Below, one piece after another: positions 1-9,650 of a stretch of DNA of 64,000 nt. The DNA is taken from the NCBI GenBank assembly GCA_007741555.1, contig CP036526.1, positions 7,429,719 to 7,493,718 on the forward strand, given 5' to 3'. Origin of the DNA: Stieleria marina. GTDB taxonomy: Bacteria; Planctomycetota; Planctomycetia; Pirellulales; Pirellulaceae. A program made the position numbers and the translations under genes. Each line of letters opens with the position of its first letter. The first letter of the stretch is position 1. The notes under the pieces were generated by a model, which ran no database searches, was not told where the DNA came from, and saw nothing but the letters and a program-made list of their open reading frames with translations.

Positions 1-49
1 AGGGGCGTCTGGAATTCCCGGCGGATACGCCGGACCATGGCAAACACGA

Positions 50-83
50 GAAGGCTACCGCAACTTTGGTTGCGGTAGCCTTC
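50..83 (-). terminator. Perfect 15-bp stem-loop downstream of the RTX gene
   Basis: Bases 50-64 and 69-83 are exact reverse complements with a 4-nt loop (TTTG). It lies about 70 nt beyond the stop of the minus-strand RTX gene. No T-run follows on either strand, so it may be a transcript 3' end or mRNA-protecting hairpin rather than a classical intrinsic terminator. Confidence 0.45.
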
Positions 84-151
84 AGCCGTTAACTCCCTAA
101 GGAGTATCTCTTTCAAACGCTGTTTCCAAGCGTCAATGCGGAACACTCGCC

Positions 152-1171
152 CTACGCGTCGATGAACACGTCGTACTTATCGAATACGAACAGATCCAGT
201 TCGTTGCGATCATCCGTAATTTCGTCTTTACGAGCATCGAAAGCGTCGACTGAAGAGTGAATGAATCCCTTCAAGTTGTCGTAACGATCGTTCACCGATT
301 CATCGGTGTTCCAGACTGACATCAGCTTGTCTAACGCTTCGGTGTCATTGTCGATGTCGGTTGACCCGGTGATGACAAAGTCCTCTCCCGAACCGCCGTT
401 GATCTTGTCAGCGTCGCGTCCACCGATGATGACGTCGTTGCCTGAGTGACCGCGAAGATCATCTTTGCCACTGCCGCCGACCAAGATATCGTCGCCACTC
501 CAAGCTGACAGATAGTCATTGCCTGAACCGCCGTCGAGCAAATCGTCGCCTTTCCATCCGTAGATCTTGTCGTTGCCGCTGTCGCCGAATAGCTCGTCGT
601 TACCGTCATGACCTTTCAGCGTGTCATTGCCACCGTTGCCGTGGATGATGTCGTCGCCTTTGTAGCCCGACAGGTAGTCGTTGCCATCTCCGCCCGCTAA
701 CACGTCATTGCCGTACCAGCCACGAAGATCGTCGTTGCCGTCTCCGCCGTCCAGCACATCGTCGCCATAGTCGCCGTGGAGCTCATCGTTGCCAGACCGT
801 CCCTGCAACGTGTCGTTGTCGGGACCGCCATGAAAGACGTCGGTCTTGCTGCCGCCAATCAGCGTGTCATTTCCGTTGTTACCGTAAGCAACGGATGCCA
901 AGCGAGTGCTGTTGACAAAAGTGTCGTCGCCGTCGCCACCTACAAAGGATAAAGACTTGACGTCGTTCCAAGCGAATTCGATCTTTTCGTCACCATTTTG
1001 GACGGTGATGGTTTTACGACTTTCGGAGACCTCTACGACATCGCCGTCATCCGTACCAACGATTTCCAATACGCCAGTGTCGGAGAGACCGATATCAGCG
1101 GCGAGAAGTTTTTTTGCTTCGAGCGATTGGATGGTGAGTTTGCGATACACGTTAACGATCACTTTCGTCAT
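152..1171 (-). CDS. Secreted RTX-type calcium-binding repeat protein with planctomycete N-terminal signature
   Basis: 339 residues. The N-terminus reads KLTIQSLEAKKLLAADIG, matching the LEPR/LExRxLLA-type signature found at the start of many planctomycete exported proteins. Residues about 75-265 consist of roughly twenty RTX nonapeptides of the GGxGNDxLx type (GGDGNDDLR, GGSGNDYLS, GHSGNDVII). In this family such repeats bind Ca2+ in parallel beta-rolls, so an extracellular or cell-surface role is likely. The last ~70 residues are acidic and not repetitive, and no catalytic domain is visible. ATG at 1171 is used; a GTG (YRKLTIQ context) lies seven codons downstream. No type I secretion genes are adjacent. 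The specific function is unknown; it may be a structural or adhesive surface protein. Confidence 0.85.
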   Translation of the reverse strand: MTKVIVNVYRKLTIQSLEAKKLLAADIGLSDTGVLEIVGTDDGDVVEVSESRKTITVQNGDEKIEFAWNDVKSLSFVGGDGDDTFVNSTRLASVAYGNNGNDTLIGGSKTDVFHGGPDNDTLQGRSGNDELHGDYGDDVLDGGDGNDDLRGWYGNDVLAGGDGNDYLSGYKGDDIIHGNGGNDTLKGHDGNDELFGDSGNDKIYGWKGDDLLDGGSGNDYLSAWSGDDILVGGSGKDDLRGHSGNDVIIGGRDADKINGGSGEDFVITGSTDIDNDTEALDKLMSVWNTDESVNDRYDNLKGFIHSSVDAFDARKDEITDDRNELDLFVFDKYDVFIDA

Positions 1172-1642
1172 TTGATGACTGAAGTGTCCGGCGACCAGGC
1201 TGTCTCAAAGGAGACCCACGGCTTTGCGTCCCATTCTCGCGAACGGTTTGCATGTCAGACAAAGGGAAAAGATTAGATTTGAAAAGGAGCCGGCCAATCG
1301 AATGATGGCCGCTCATCAGAAACCTATGACAGGTTTTCCCTCAATGACGGATTTTTTCGCAAAAAGAACTGCGAACTTCCTACCGCGCCCTGTTTTGTGT
1401 GCTTCCCTGTTGAGCCAAACAAACCAGCGTTGCTTTTTCGCAACCTGGAAGCGTCAAGTGCATTGATTTGGTTCACAAATCCAGACTTTAGCAGGGCCAA
1501 AGTCTGCCCTCCCGACTGATGGCAGAGCGGAGCCTATCAGCCGTTGGTGCATACTGATGTCATCGACGAAGCAATTTCGATGTGCGCGCTGATGCAGAAG
1601 GGGGGGGGAGTGCCGATTCAGAATGCGTCGACTGAAATCGCG
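1172..1642. other. Intergenic region of 471 bp, no supported gene
   Basis: Short frames here lack family signatures and are not called. It should contain the promoter of the RTX gene. Visible structure: an inverted repeat (CAGACTTT at 1482-1489, AAAGTCTG at 1499-1506) and a run of nine G at 1600-1608. Confidence 0.6.
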
Positions 1643-2326
1643 TTAGATTTCGTCTTCCGCTAGCGGTTCATCTTGCAGTTCATCGATGCGGCGACGCAAC
1701 TTTGAAACATCGGCTGCCAATCGTACAACAAGCTGCTTGAGGTCATCTTTGCTCAAAGCATCTAGCACTGATTCGGAAACGATGACGATCTCTTTGTCCG
1801 GTTCGCCAGCTTCGTCCCTGGAACTCGCGTTGCTTTCGTCCTCATCTCCCCAAGATTTCAGAATACGCCGAATGCTAACGATCTGTTCCTGCACGCCAGG
1901 CATGGATGGATGCCGGCTTCCTAAAGTCGCCTCTGCATAACGCAAGCGTTTGAGCTGAGCGACCAGTTCCATGCCGCGTTCGGTCAGCAATGCCGAAGCC
2001 GGAATATCCGAGTCGGCCTGTTCCGCTTTTTCGCGATTGGTCGATTCACTCGCCGGAGCTTTCTTTGCCAAGACACGACTTGCCGAAGTGCGATTTGCAG
2101 AACTACGACTCGAGACCGTCGGGCGCGGTGTGTAGCGCTGTACTGCTCGAGAACTCGCGGAGCGGGACGGCGATACCGCCTGGGCTCGCGCCGAAGACGA
2201 TGGAACAACACGATAAGTTCGTGATCCCGATCGGATGATCCTGCTTTGCGCGATGCTCAATTCGCTCATCAGTAGACTGACTGCAATGGAGCATGAAACG
2301 ATCGCGACCCTGCGAATAGCCTTCAT
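1643..2326 (-). CDS. Exported Ser/Arg-rich protein with C-terminal coiled coil, function unknown
   Basis: About 227 residues. I chose ATG at 2326 because it begins a clear signal peptide (MKAIRRVAIVSCSIAVSLL, then a probable cut near SIAQS) and is preceded by AAAGGTAA; a longer in-frame extension to 2428 would put 34 charged residues before the signal. After the signal comes a low-complexity Ser/Arg/Ala region (about 25-110), then helical segments. The last ~45 residues (VLDALSKDDLKQLVVRLAADVSKL) look like an amphipathic coiled coil, followed by an acidic tail. I recognise no domain. It is separated from gap by gap's terminator, so it is probably transcribed alone. Confidence 0.6.
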   Translation of the reverse strand: MKAIRRVAIVSCSIAVSLLMSELSIAQSRIIRSGSRTYRVVPSSSARAQAVSPSRSASSRAVQRYTPRPTVSSRSSANRTSASRVLAKKAPASESTNREKAEQADSDIPASALLTERGMELVAQLKRLRYAEATLGSRHPSMPGVQEQIVSIRRILKSWGDEDESNASSRDEAGEPDKEIVIVSESVLDALSKDDLKQLVVRLAADVSKLRRRIDELQDEPLAEDEI

Positions 2327-2433
2327 GACGTTACCTTTTGTGTGTGCCCGCTCGATTAACTTCACCCTTAGGATAGGAGATCTACGCACAGCGTAACGGT
2401 TAGCGGAACCGGTAATCAAAGCTTTCACTGTAC

Positions 2434-2473
2434 AAAAAAAGAGGACTGAGCAAGAAAAACCTGCTCAGCCCTC
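2434..2473 (-). terminator. Rho-independent terminator of gap
   Basis: On the minus strand a G/C-rich stem (GAGGGCTGAGCA with TGCTCAGTCCTC, one G-T pair) closes a loop and is followed directly by seven T (2434-2440). It lies 33 nt after the gap stop codon. Confidence 0.85.
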
Positions 2474-2505
2474 GACATTCATCACTCATATGGGGGGATC
2501 GAGGC

Positions 2506-3552
<1,047 letters not shown>

Positions 3553-3722
3553 TTAGTACGTTACGTTTAGTACGCTGAAAGGCACAGGCAAAAGCAAAAT
3601 GCCTGTTGAAAACAGAAAACAAATGTCCTGCAAATGCACTCAGTGCGCGATTTGAATCGTAGCACTGGTCCATCTCGCCAAGGACCTCCATTGAAGACGG
3701 ATTATACGAACGAACACGGTCG

Positions 3723-4622
3723 ATGAACCAGCCCCCGCAAAACTATCCTTCGGACCAGCGACCACCAGATTGGCGGCGACCCGCTGGCGTTGCGCAAGGG
3801 ACCTGGCAATACATCAATCAACGGTCAATCGCCGACCACTACGACGATTTTGTGGCTGATACTCCCCTTTGCGCACTTGATCAGCGCATCGTGGAGCAGA
3901 CTTTTCCGGCGGCCAATCAGCCCAGCCAGAAAACTACTGCTAATCAGACGATCATCGACTTGGGTTGTGGGACGGGGCGAACCAGCATTCCGCTTGCAAA
4001 ACGAGGCTACGATGTCATTGGTGTCGACCTCAGCGATTCGATGCTTCGGCAACTGGTTGCCAAGGCCGAACGGATACCAGCATCGATCGACATGGCCGTC
4101 GGCAGCGTCCAACCGCTGCGAGCCAATTTGGTTCAATTGGGTTGCCTGAGCCAAAATTCGGTGGACCACGCAGTGTGTCTATTTAGCACACTTGGGATGA
4201 TCGCTGAAAAGAAAAACCGCACGACCATGCTGCAACACATTGCGCGGATTGTGCGTCCCGGCGGCCGCTTCTTGCTGCACATCCATCATCGCTGGTCTGC
4301 ATTGCATGAACCAGGCGGGATCCCCAAACTTGCTCGTTCGTGGTGGAAATCGCTGACCCAGAGCGATACGGACTTTGGTGACAGCGTCTACCAGTATCGC
4401 GGATTGGACGAGATGTTTATGCACCGATTTTCGCAACAAGAAATCACGCGGCTGCTGACATCGTGCGGATGGAAAATCCAACACATCCATCGCGTTTCGC
4501 TCGATGGATCGACGACGGTGAAGTCACTTCTCCAAACGGGCGGATTTATCATCGTCGCCGTTAATGGCTCAAACGCCACCGCGGAGACCGTCGTCGACAC
4601 CCTGCACTCGAGCCGGAGATGA
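3723..4622 (+). CDS. Class I SAM-dependent methyltransferase (first gene of glycan cluster)
   Basis: 299 residues. The SAM-binding motif I (IIDLGCGTGRTSIPLA, near residue 80) is followed by an acidic residue after the next strand (VIGVDLSDSM), a motif IV region with HAVCLFSTLGMI, and post-I/III motifs (IVRPGGRFLLHIHHRW). These place it in the Methyltransf_11/25-like Rossmann fold. The substrate is not evident; its position suggests a sugar or lipid-linked glycan intermediate. Its stop codon overlaps the start of the WbqC-family gene (ATGA), indicating translational coupling. It heads the plus-strand cluster that runs to 11949. Confidence 0.85.
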   Translation: MNQPPQNYPSDQRPPDWRRPAGVAQGTWQYINQRSIADHYDDFVADTPLCALDQRIVEQTFPAANQPSQKTTANQTIIDLGCGTGRTSIPLAKRGYDVIGVDLSDSMLRQLVAKAERIPASIDMAVGSVQPLRANLVQLGCLSQNSVDHAVCLFSTLGMIAEKKNRTTMLQHIARIVRPGGRFLLHIHHRWSALHEPGGIPKLARSWWKSLTQSDTDFGDSVYQYRGLDEMFMHRFSQQEITRLLTSCGWKIQHIHRVSLDGSTTVKSLLQTGGFIIVAVNGSNATAETVVDTLHSSRR

Positions 4623-5347
4623 CCGGCATGCGAGTCGCCATCATGCAGCCGTACTTCTTGCCGTACTTGGGCTACTTCAGCTTGATCGCATCTGCCGACC
4701 GGTTTGTCGTGTTTGATCCCGTTCAGTACATCCGCCGCGGTTGGATCAATCGCAACCGGATTCTCAAACCGGGAGGGAGTGATTCTCAGTACATCGCGGT
4801 CCCGGTGGCAAAGCACGCGCGAACCACCTTGATTCGAGACATCCAGATTTCCGCAGACACCGATTGGAAATCCAAGATCCGTGCCCAAGTCGATCACTAC
4901 CGCGCCCATGCTCCCTTCTACGGCCCTGCCCGCGAAATCCTGGACGACTGTTTGCGTATCGACACGAACCGCATTGTCGAACTCAACGTGCATTGCCTTC
5001 GCGTAGTCTGTGATGCCCTGAAATTGAATTTGGATGTTGTTGCATTTCACGATATCCAGCCCCCGATCGAAACGCCGCAGCATGCTGGCCAATGGGCACT
5101 GCATATCGCCGATCGAATCGGAGCCGGTTCCTATATCAATCCGGCTGGCGGTCGCGGTATATTCAAACCCAACGAATTCAGCGAAAAGGGCATCAAGCTC
5201 CAGTTCATGACCAATTCGCTAACACCCTATTCTCAGCACAACGGCGGCAACTTTATCGCCGGACTATCGATACTGGATGTGCTGATGTTCAACAGCATTG
5301 ATGAAACGCGATCCAAAATCGTCGACGACAGCGTAGTTACTTCGTAG
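4619..5347 (+). CDS. WbqC-like family protein
   Basis: 242 residues. The N-terminus (MRVAIMQPYFLPYLGYFSLI, then ADRFVVFDPVQYIRRGWINR) is diagnostic of the WbqC family (PF08889). This family occurs in O-antigen and capsule clusters of many bacteria, and its biochemical role is poorly defined. No signal peptide or membrane segment is visible, so it is probably cytoplasmic. The start overlaps the upstream methyltransferase by 4 nt; an ATG nine bases further on (MRVAI) is an equally possible start. The family assignment is confident; the function is inferred only from context. Confidence 0.88.
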   Translation: MTGMRVAIMQPYFLPYLGYFSLIASADRFVVFDPVQYIRRGWINRNRILKPGGSDSQYIAVPVAKHARTTLIRDIQISADTDWKSKIRAQVDHYRAHAPFYGPAREILDDCLRIDTNRIVELNVHCLRVVCDALKLNLDVVAFHDIQPPIETPQHAGQWALHIADRIGAGSYINPAGGRGIFKPNEFSEKGIKLQFMTNSLTPYSQHNGGNFIAGLSILDVLMFNSIDETRSKIVDDSVVTS

Positions 5348-5374
5348 TCACCCTTTTCAGTTTCCAGACCTGCC

Positions 5375-6100
5375 ATGAATCAACGCTCTGAAGGTCAGGA
5401 TTTTCTGCACAAGGAATACCCAAAACAGTTTGCTCGCGACGAGTTTTGGAAACAGATCAAACGCACCGTCAACGGCGAAAGTGTTTCTGAGCAGGACATC
5501 GAACAAATCGTTGACCAAATCTCCAGCCATTTGGCTCTCGGCTCACGCGATCACGTTCTTGATTTGGGCTGCGGCAACGGAGCACTGGCAGCACGTTTTT
5601 TCGACCGCGTCGATCGTTACACCGGCGTGGATTTTTCGGCGTATTTGCTGGAAGTCGCCAACGAGTACTTTCAACCGCGCTGCGAAGTGCAGTACGTCGA
5701 AGCAGACATTCGCTCGGTAGACCATTATCTCACTCAAGCGAGTTCGGCGAATAAAGTGTTGATCTACGGCTGCATTGGCTATCTGTCCGCAACCGATGTG
5801 GGGCAACTTCTGGCACGCCTTCGCGATGGCCTGCCAAACTTACAAAATGTGTTTATCGGAAACGTGGCCGATCAAAGCCGCGCGGCTGATTTTTTTGCCG
5901 CTCGAAACATCGTGGAGTATCAGCTCGACGACCCGAGTTCACCGATTGGGGTTTGGTGGGAGCAAGACGACTTCATCCAAATGGGGTCAGCGGTTGGGTT
6001 CGATACGCACTGCGTGTCGATGCCTTCGGAGTTCTACGGCGGCACCTACCGCTTTGATGTGGTACTGAAGAAACGGCACGTCGCGATCGAAAGCCAATGA
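5375..6100 (+). CDS. Class I SAM-dependent methyltransferase (second of cluster)
   Basis: 241 residues. SAM-binding motif I reads VLDLGCGNGALAARF near residue 60, followed by YTGVDFSAYLLEVA with the acidic residue that contacts the SAM ribose. The N-terminal 50 residues are helical and charged. It is not obviously a close paralogue of the methyltransferase at 3723. The gene is 27 nt downstream of the WbqC gene, and its stop overlaps the ATG of the next aminotransferase gene by 4 nt, so it belongs to the same transcript. Substrate unknown; a deoxyamino sugar or nucleotide-linked precursor would fit the neighbours. Confidence 0.85.
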   Translation: MNQRSEGQDFLHKEYPKQFARDEFWKQIKRTVNGESVSEQDIEQIVDQISSHLALGSRDHVLDLGCGNGALAARFFDRVDRYTGVDFSAYLLEVANEYFQPRCEVQYVEADIRSVDHYLTQASSANKVLIYGCIGYLSATDVGQLLARLRDGLPNLQNVFIGNVADQSRAADFFAARNIVEYQLDDPSSPIGVWWEQDDFIQMGSAVGFDTHCVSMPSEFYGGTYRFDVVLKKRHVAIESQ

Positions 6101-7227
6101 TGGGACGTTCGTTTGATCCTCCCGTTTCGACGTCCAACCTTTACGCACCCGATATCGATCGAGTGAGCAAAATTTTTGCCGGAGCATTCGATCGCGATGG
6201 CCGACTGTTAAGCGGTCATTTAGTCGATCAACTCGAAACGCGACTCTGCGGATATCACCAATCAAAATATTGCGTCGCCTTTTCGACGGGATTTTGGGCA
6301 TTGGTCGCCGCAGTTCGCTCGAAAAGCTTGTCGGGCAAATCGCAAGTCATCATGCCGTCGTTTACTTATCGACGCTTGGCTGACGTGGTCTTTTGGGCCG
6401 ACAAAATGCCGGTGATGGTAGACATCGACCTGGAAACACTGGCGATCGCCCCAGACGCCGTCAAAGCAAACATCACGGAACAAACCGCGTTGATTCTTGC
6501 CGTGCATCCAATCGTCAATTGCTGCGACGTGGACGCGTTAATTGCCGTCGCAACCGAGTGTCAAATACCAATCGTTTTTGACGCGGTCGAATCAGTGCAC
6601 GAAACGATCTCAGGCAGACGTGTTGGATCCTGGGGCGTCGGCGAAGTCTTTTCTTTTCACGCGAGCAAACTGATCAATGGGGTGGAAGGCGGCTATGTGT
6701 GTACCGACGACCAACCATTGCGAAACACGCTTGTGGCGTTTCGATCGGGGCAACTCGGTGAAGCAAGTTCGATCGGCATCCATTCGATCATGAATGACGG
6801 GCATGCCGCATTTGCCTTGGCGGGTTTAGATGAATTAGAAATCAATGTTCAACACAATCGTCAGATCTATCAGCGCTACGAGGCTCAGCTATCCACGATT
6901 CCAGGAATCCTAATTCTGAAATTTGATCAGAACGAGCAGTCGTCTTTCAAAAACGTCGTCGCCGAAGTCACCGACCGCTTTCCGATCAGCCGCGATGCTT
7001 TGGTGGCCAATCTGAACGAGCATGGAATTCTGGCTCGCGCTCATTACTCGCCAGCGTTGCACACAAAATCATACCGGTATGCCGTTGAGACGACGGCAAT
7101 GCCCAACACAGAATCGATCATGACACGTTTGATCAACTTGCCATGCGGACAACGCGTGACGAAGCAGGATGTTGACGGTGTTTGTCGTTTTATCGATTCA
7201 CTGGCAAGGCAAGCAAATGACGAATAA
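6097..7227 (+). CDS. DegT/DnrJ/EryC1/StrS family PLP aminotransferase 1
   Basis: 376 residues, typical of the family, which transaminates nucleotide-linked 3- or 4-keto sugars. Visible elements: the substrate/PLP region around CVAFSTGFWALVAA, the PLP-ring aspartate in VFDAVESVHE, and the Schiff-base lysine in SFHASKLINGVEGG. The usual DAAHAxG motif has become DAVESVH. The C-terminal part (ILARAHYSPALHTK) matches the small domain. The start ATG overlaps the preceding stop. It is the first of three divergent DegT-type genes in the cluster, so each probably acts on a different sugar or at a different step. The C-terminus overlaps the next gene by 11 nt. Confidence 0.88.
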   Translation: MMGRSFDPPVSTSNLYAPDIDRVSKIFAGAFDRDGRLLSGHLVDQLETRLCGYHQSKYCVAFSTGFWALVAAVRSKSLSGKSQVIMPSFTYRRLADVVFWADKMPVMVDIDLETLAIAPDAVKANITEQTALILAVHPIVNCCDVDALIAVATECQIPIVFDAVESVHETISGRRVGSWGVGEVFSFHASKLINGVEGGYVCTDDQPLRNTLVAFRSGQLGEASSIGIHSIMNDGHAAFALAGLDELEINVQHNRQIYQRYEAQLSTIPGILILKFDQNEQSSFKNVVAEVTDRFPISRDALVANLNEHGILARAHYSPALHTKSYRYAVETTAMPNTESIMTRLINLPCGQRVTKQDVDGVCRFIDSLARQANDE

Positions 7228-8269
7228 TCCAGTGGATGACACGACATTGATGAGCGAGAAAGACTATCAGAGAGTTTTTCGTCGCATGTACGCCAACGGT
7301 TACTTTACCAATCACGGACCGCTTGCCAGGGAGTTTGAACAAGAACTTGAATCCTTCCTAGACATTGGCCACGCGGTCACCGTTGGTAACGAATCGCTTG
7401 CTCTGTTGATCGCGATGACCGCGTTGGAACTACGTGGCGAAATAATTCTGCCGGCGTGGGGCAGCGAATTGCCGGCGAGGATTGCGAATTGGCTTGGACT
7501 ACAAATTCGATACAGTGACATCGATCGTTCAACGCACCAGCTTTCGATTGAATCACTGCAACCGAAATTGAACAACGAAGCCGAAGCGGTTTGTTTGGTT
7601 GAAATGTATGGAAGCCGCTGCGATCCGAGTCTTATCGACTATCTGTGTGCGCAGCAAAAACAGGTCATCATCCTGGCGATCGATTCGTTTGCTGCCGCCT
7701 CTTCCACTGGCTTGGTGGAGAATCGATCCGGCGTGACGACTGTGTTTGGGTTTGGGCCAGGAAAGATTCTCTACAGCACTCAGGGTGGAGCCATCGCAAC
7801 CAGTGATGACGGGCTGGCTGAGCGCTGCCGCAACATCCGCAGCAGCTATGGTGCTCGCAAAAGCGTGCCGGTGATGGCGACTTGCAACGGACGCTTTTCG
7901 GAGTTCCAAGCAGGAGTCGGACTTGCCAGTCTGGAGTACGTGCCACAGGCTATCGAACGCAACCACGCGATCGCGGCCATCTACGACGCCGCAATGACAG
8001 ACCACGCCGTTGCAACGCCGTTACGATTTGCAAACACTTCGTTACAAAACGGACAGTGCTATCCCATCTTTTTCAGGGGTGACCAACGCGACGGCCTGTC
8101 TTCGGAATTGCAAGGAATGGGCGTCGAGCTCCTTGCGGGAAAACCCTCACACGACGATCATCCTATCGCACGCGATCTTGCGGCAAGCGTGGCGTTTTTG
8201 CCCGTCAACAACGCTGCTGCGGACGGTTTGGCAGAAAAGATCGCACGCCATTTCAATAACTTGCCGTAG
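7217..8269 (+). CDS. Divergent DegT-type PLP aminotransferase 2
   Basis: 350 residues from ATG 7217; upstream in-frame codons lie deep inside the previous gene and are less likely. The fold is that of DegT aminotransferases (FTNHGPLAREFEQEL at the start, VTVGNESLALLIAM for the PLP-phosphate region). The PLP aspartate is kept (ILAIDSFAAAS). The normally conserved SFHxxK is GFGPGK here: the Schiff-base lysine remains, but the preceding Ser and His are glycines. This suggests an active but altered enzyme, or one evolving to a non-aminotransferase PLP role. It is about as divergent from its two neighbours as they are from each other, so recent tandem duplication is unlikely. Confidence 0.8.
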   Translation: MTNNPVDDTTLMSEKDYQRVFRRMYANGYFTNHGPLAREFEQELESFLDIGHAVTVGNESLALLIAMTALELRGEIILPAWGSELPARIANWLGLQIRYSDIDRSTHQLSIESLQPKLNNEAEAVCLVEMYGSRCDPSLIDYLCAQQKQVIILAIDSFAAASSTGLVENRSGVTTVFGFGPGKILYSTQGGAIATSDDGLAERCRNIRSSYGARKSVPVMATCNGRFSEFQAGVGLASLEYVPQAIERNHAIAAIYDAAMTDHAVATPLRFANTSLQNGQCYPIFFRGDQRDGLSSELQGMGVELLAGKPSHDDHPIARDLAASVAFLPVNNAAADGLAEKIARHFNNLP

Positions 8270-8390
8270 TCGATCGGCCAATCGTTCCAAGGGTTAGTTT
8301 GGAGCGACACGGAGTCATATGCCGAATAGATAGTTCATTACGCTAGACAAGCCTCGCGATCCGTCATCGCGGCTTTGGCGTCGCTCATGG

Positions 8391-9650
8391 ATGCCTGCGA
8401 TGAACCATCGATTGCCAAATCATCCCGATCTGCCGCGACCGGTCGATCCACGCAAAGCCCCATCGCGTCCCGACGACCCGAGCTCCAAGGTGCTGCATGT
8501 CGGCGGCCCCAACGTGGGTGATCGCGCCGTGTTTGATCGCTACGTTGATCAGATTTTTGATCGTCGTTGGTTTACCAATGGCGGCGAAGTCGTTCAAAAG
8601 TTTGAGCAAAAACTGCAGCAGTACTTGGGCGTCAAACATTGCATCACCGTTTGCAACGCCACGATCGGTCTGCAGCTGGCATGCCATGCCCTGAATCTGA
8701 CCGGCGAAGTCATTGTGCCGGCGTTTACGTTTGTGGCCACGCCGCACGCCGTGCAGTGGGAAGGCTTGAAACCGGTGTTTGCAGATGTTGATCCGGTGAC
8801 GCACACGGTCGACGCTGAACATGTCGAATCCCTCATCAATGAAAACACTTCTGCCATTCTAGGTGTTCATTTATGGGGCACCCCTTGCAACACACAACGT
8901 CTAGCAGAAGTCGCTCAGCGTCACCAAGTATCGCTCTTCTACGATGCCGCCCATGCCTTTGGATGCAGCAACGGCGGTAAGATGATCGGCAACTTTGGCA
9001 ATTGCGAAGTCTTCAGCTTTCACGCGACGAAGTTCTTTAATACGTTCGAAGGCGGTGCGATCGCTACCAATGATGATGCCCTGGCACACAAGATTCGCTT
9101 GATGCAAAACTTTGGTTTTGCCGCGATGGACCAAGTCGTGCATTTAGGCACCAACGCAAAAATGCCCGAAGTCTGCGCTGCAATGGGTTTGTCTGTGTTT
9201 GCCAACATCGACGACATCCTTCAGTGCAATCGTCGCAACTACCAGACGTATGCCCGGCTGCTAAATGGCGTGCCAGGGCTGAATCTAATGTCGTATAATT
9301 CACAGCAGCAAACCAATTACCAGTACATCGTCACTGAAGTCGACGAAGCTGATTTCGGCCTTTCACGTGACGCTTTGATGTATCATCTGCATGGGGCGGG
9401 GATCCGTGCCAGGCGGTACTTCTTTCCTGGTTGCCATCGAATGCAGCCCTACTTGTCGCGACGAAATGAATCGCCGGGCGCACCGGAATCGTTGCCACAA
9501 ACCGAGCGATTGTGTGATCGTGTTCTTTGTTTGCCGACGGGCAATTGCGTCGATGAATCGGACATTCACCGCGTTTGCAAAACGATTCAATCGGTCCGCG
9601 ACCGGCGTGGCCTGAGCAACTTGCACGCCCCCAGACGTGTTGCCGGATAA
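8391..9650 (+). CDS. DegT/DnrJ/EryC1/StrS family PLP aminotransferase 3
   Basis: 419 residues. This is the most canonical of the three. It has TNGGEVVQKFEQKLQQYLGV, then GEVIVPAFTFVATPHAV, the PLP motif YDAAHAFGC, and the Schiff-base motif SFHATKFFNTFEGGAI. The closest described activities are dTDP-4-amino-4,6-dideoxy-sugar transaminases. ATG 8391 is used; an ATG three codons later is also possible, and neither has a good Shine-Dalgarno. A ~120-bp gap separates it from aminotransferase 2, the only sizeable gap in the cluster, so an internal promoter is possible. Its 3' end overlaps the TPR-glycosyltransferase gene. Confidence 0.92.
   Translation: MPAMNHRLPNHPDLPRPVDPRKAPSRPDDPSSKVLHVGGPNVGDRAVFDRYVDQIFDRRWFTNGGEVVQKFEQKLQQYLGVKHCITVCNATIGLQLACHALNLTGEVIVPAFTFVATPHAVQWEGLKPVFADVDPVTHTVDAEHVESLINENTSAILGVHLWGTPCNTQRLAEVAQRHQVSLFYDAAHAFGCSNGGKMIGNFGNCEVFSFHATKFFNTFEGGAIATNDDALAHKIRLMQNFGFAAMDQVVHLGTNAKMPEVCAAMGLSVFANIDDILQCNRRNYQTYARLLNGVPGLNLMSYNSQQQTNYQYIVTEVDEADFGLSRDALMYHLHGAGIRARRYFFPGCHRMQPYLSRRNESPGAPESLPQTERLCDRVLCLPTGNCVDESDIHRVCKTIQSVRDRRGLSNLHAPRRVAG

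Noticed and set aside
1224-1466. 80-residue frame between the RTX and coiled-coil genes
   Set aside because: No Shine-Dalgarno, no similarity I recognise and partly antisense to regulatory sequence.
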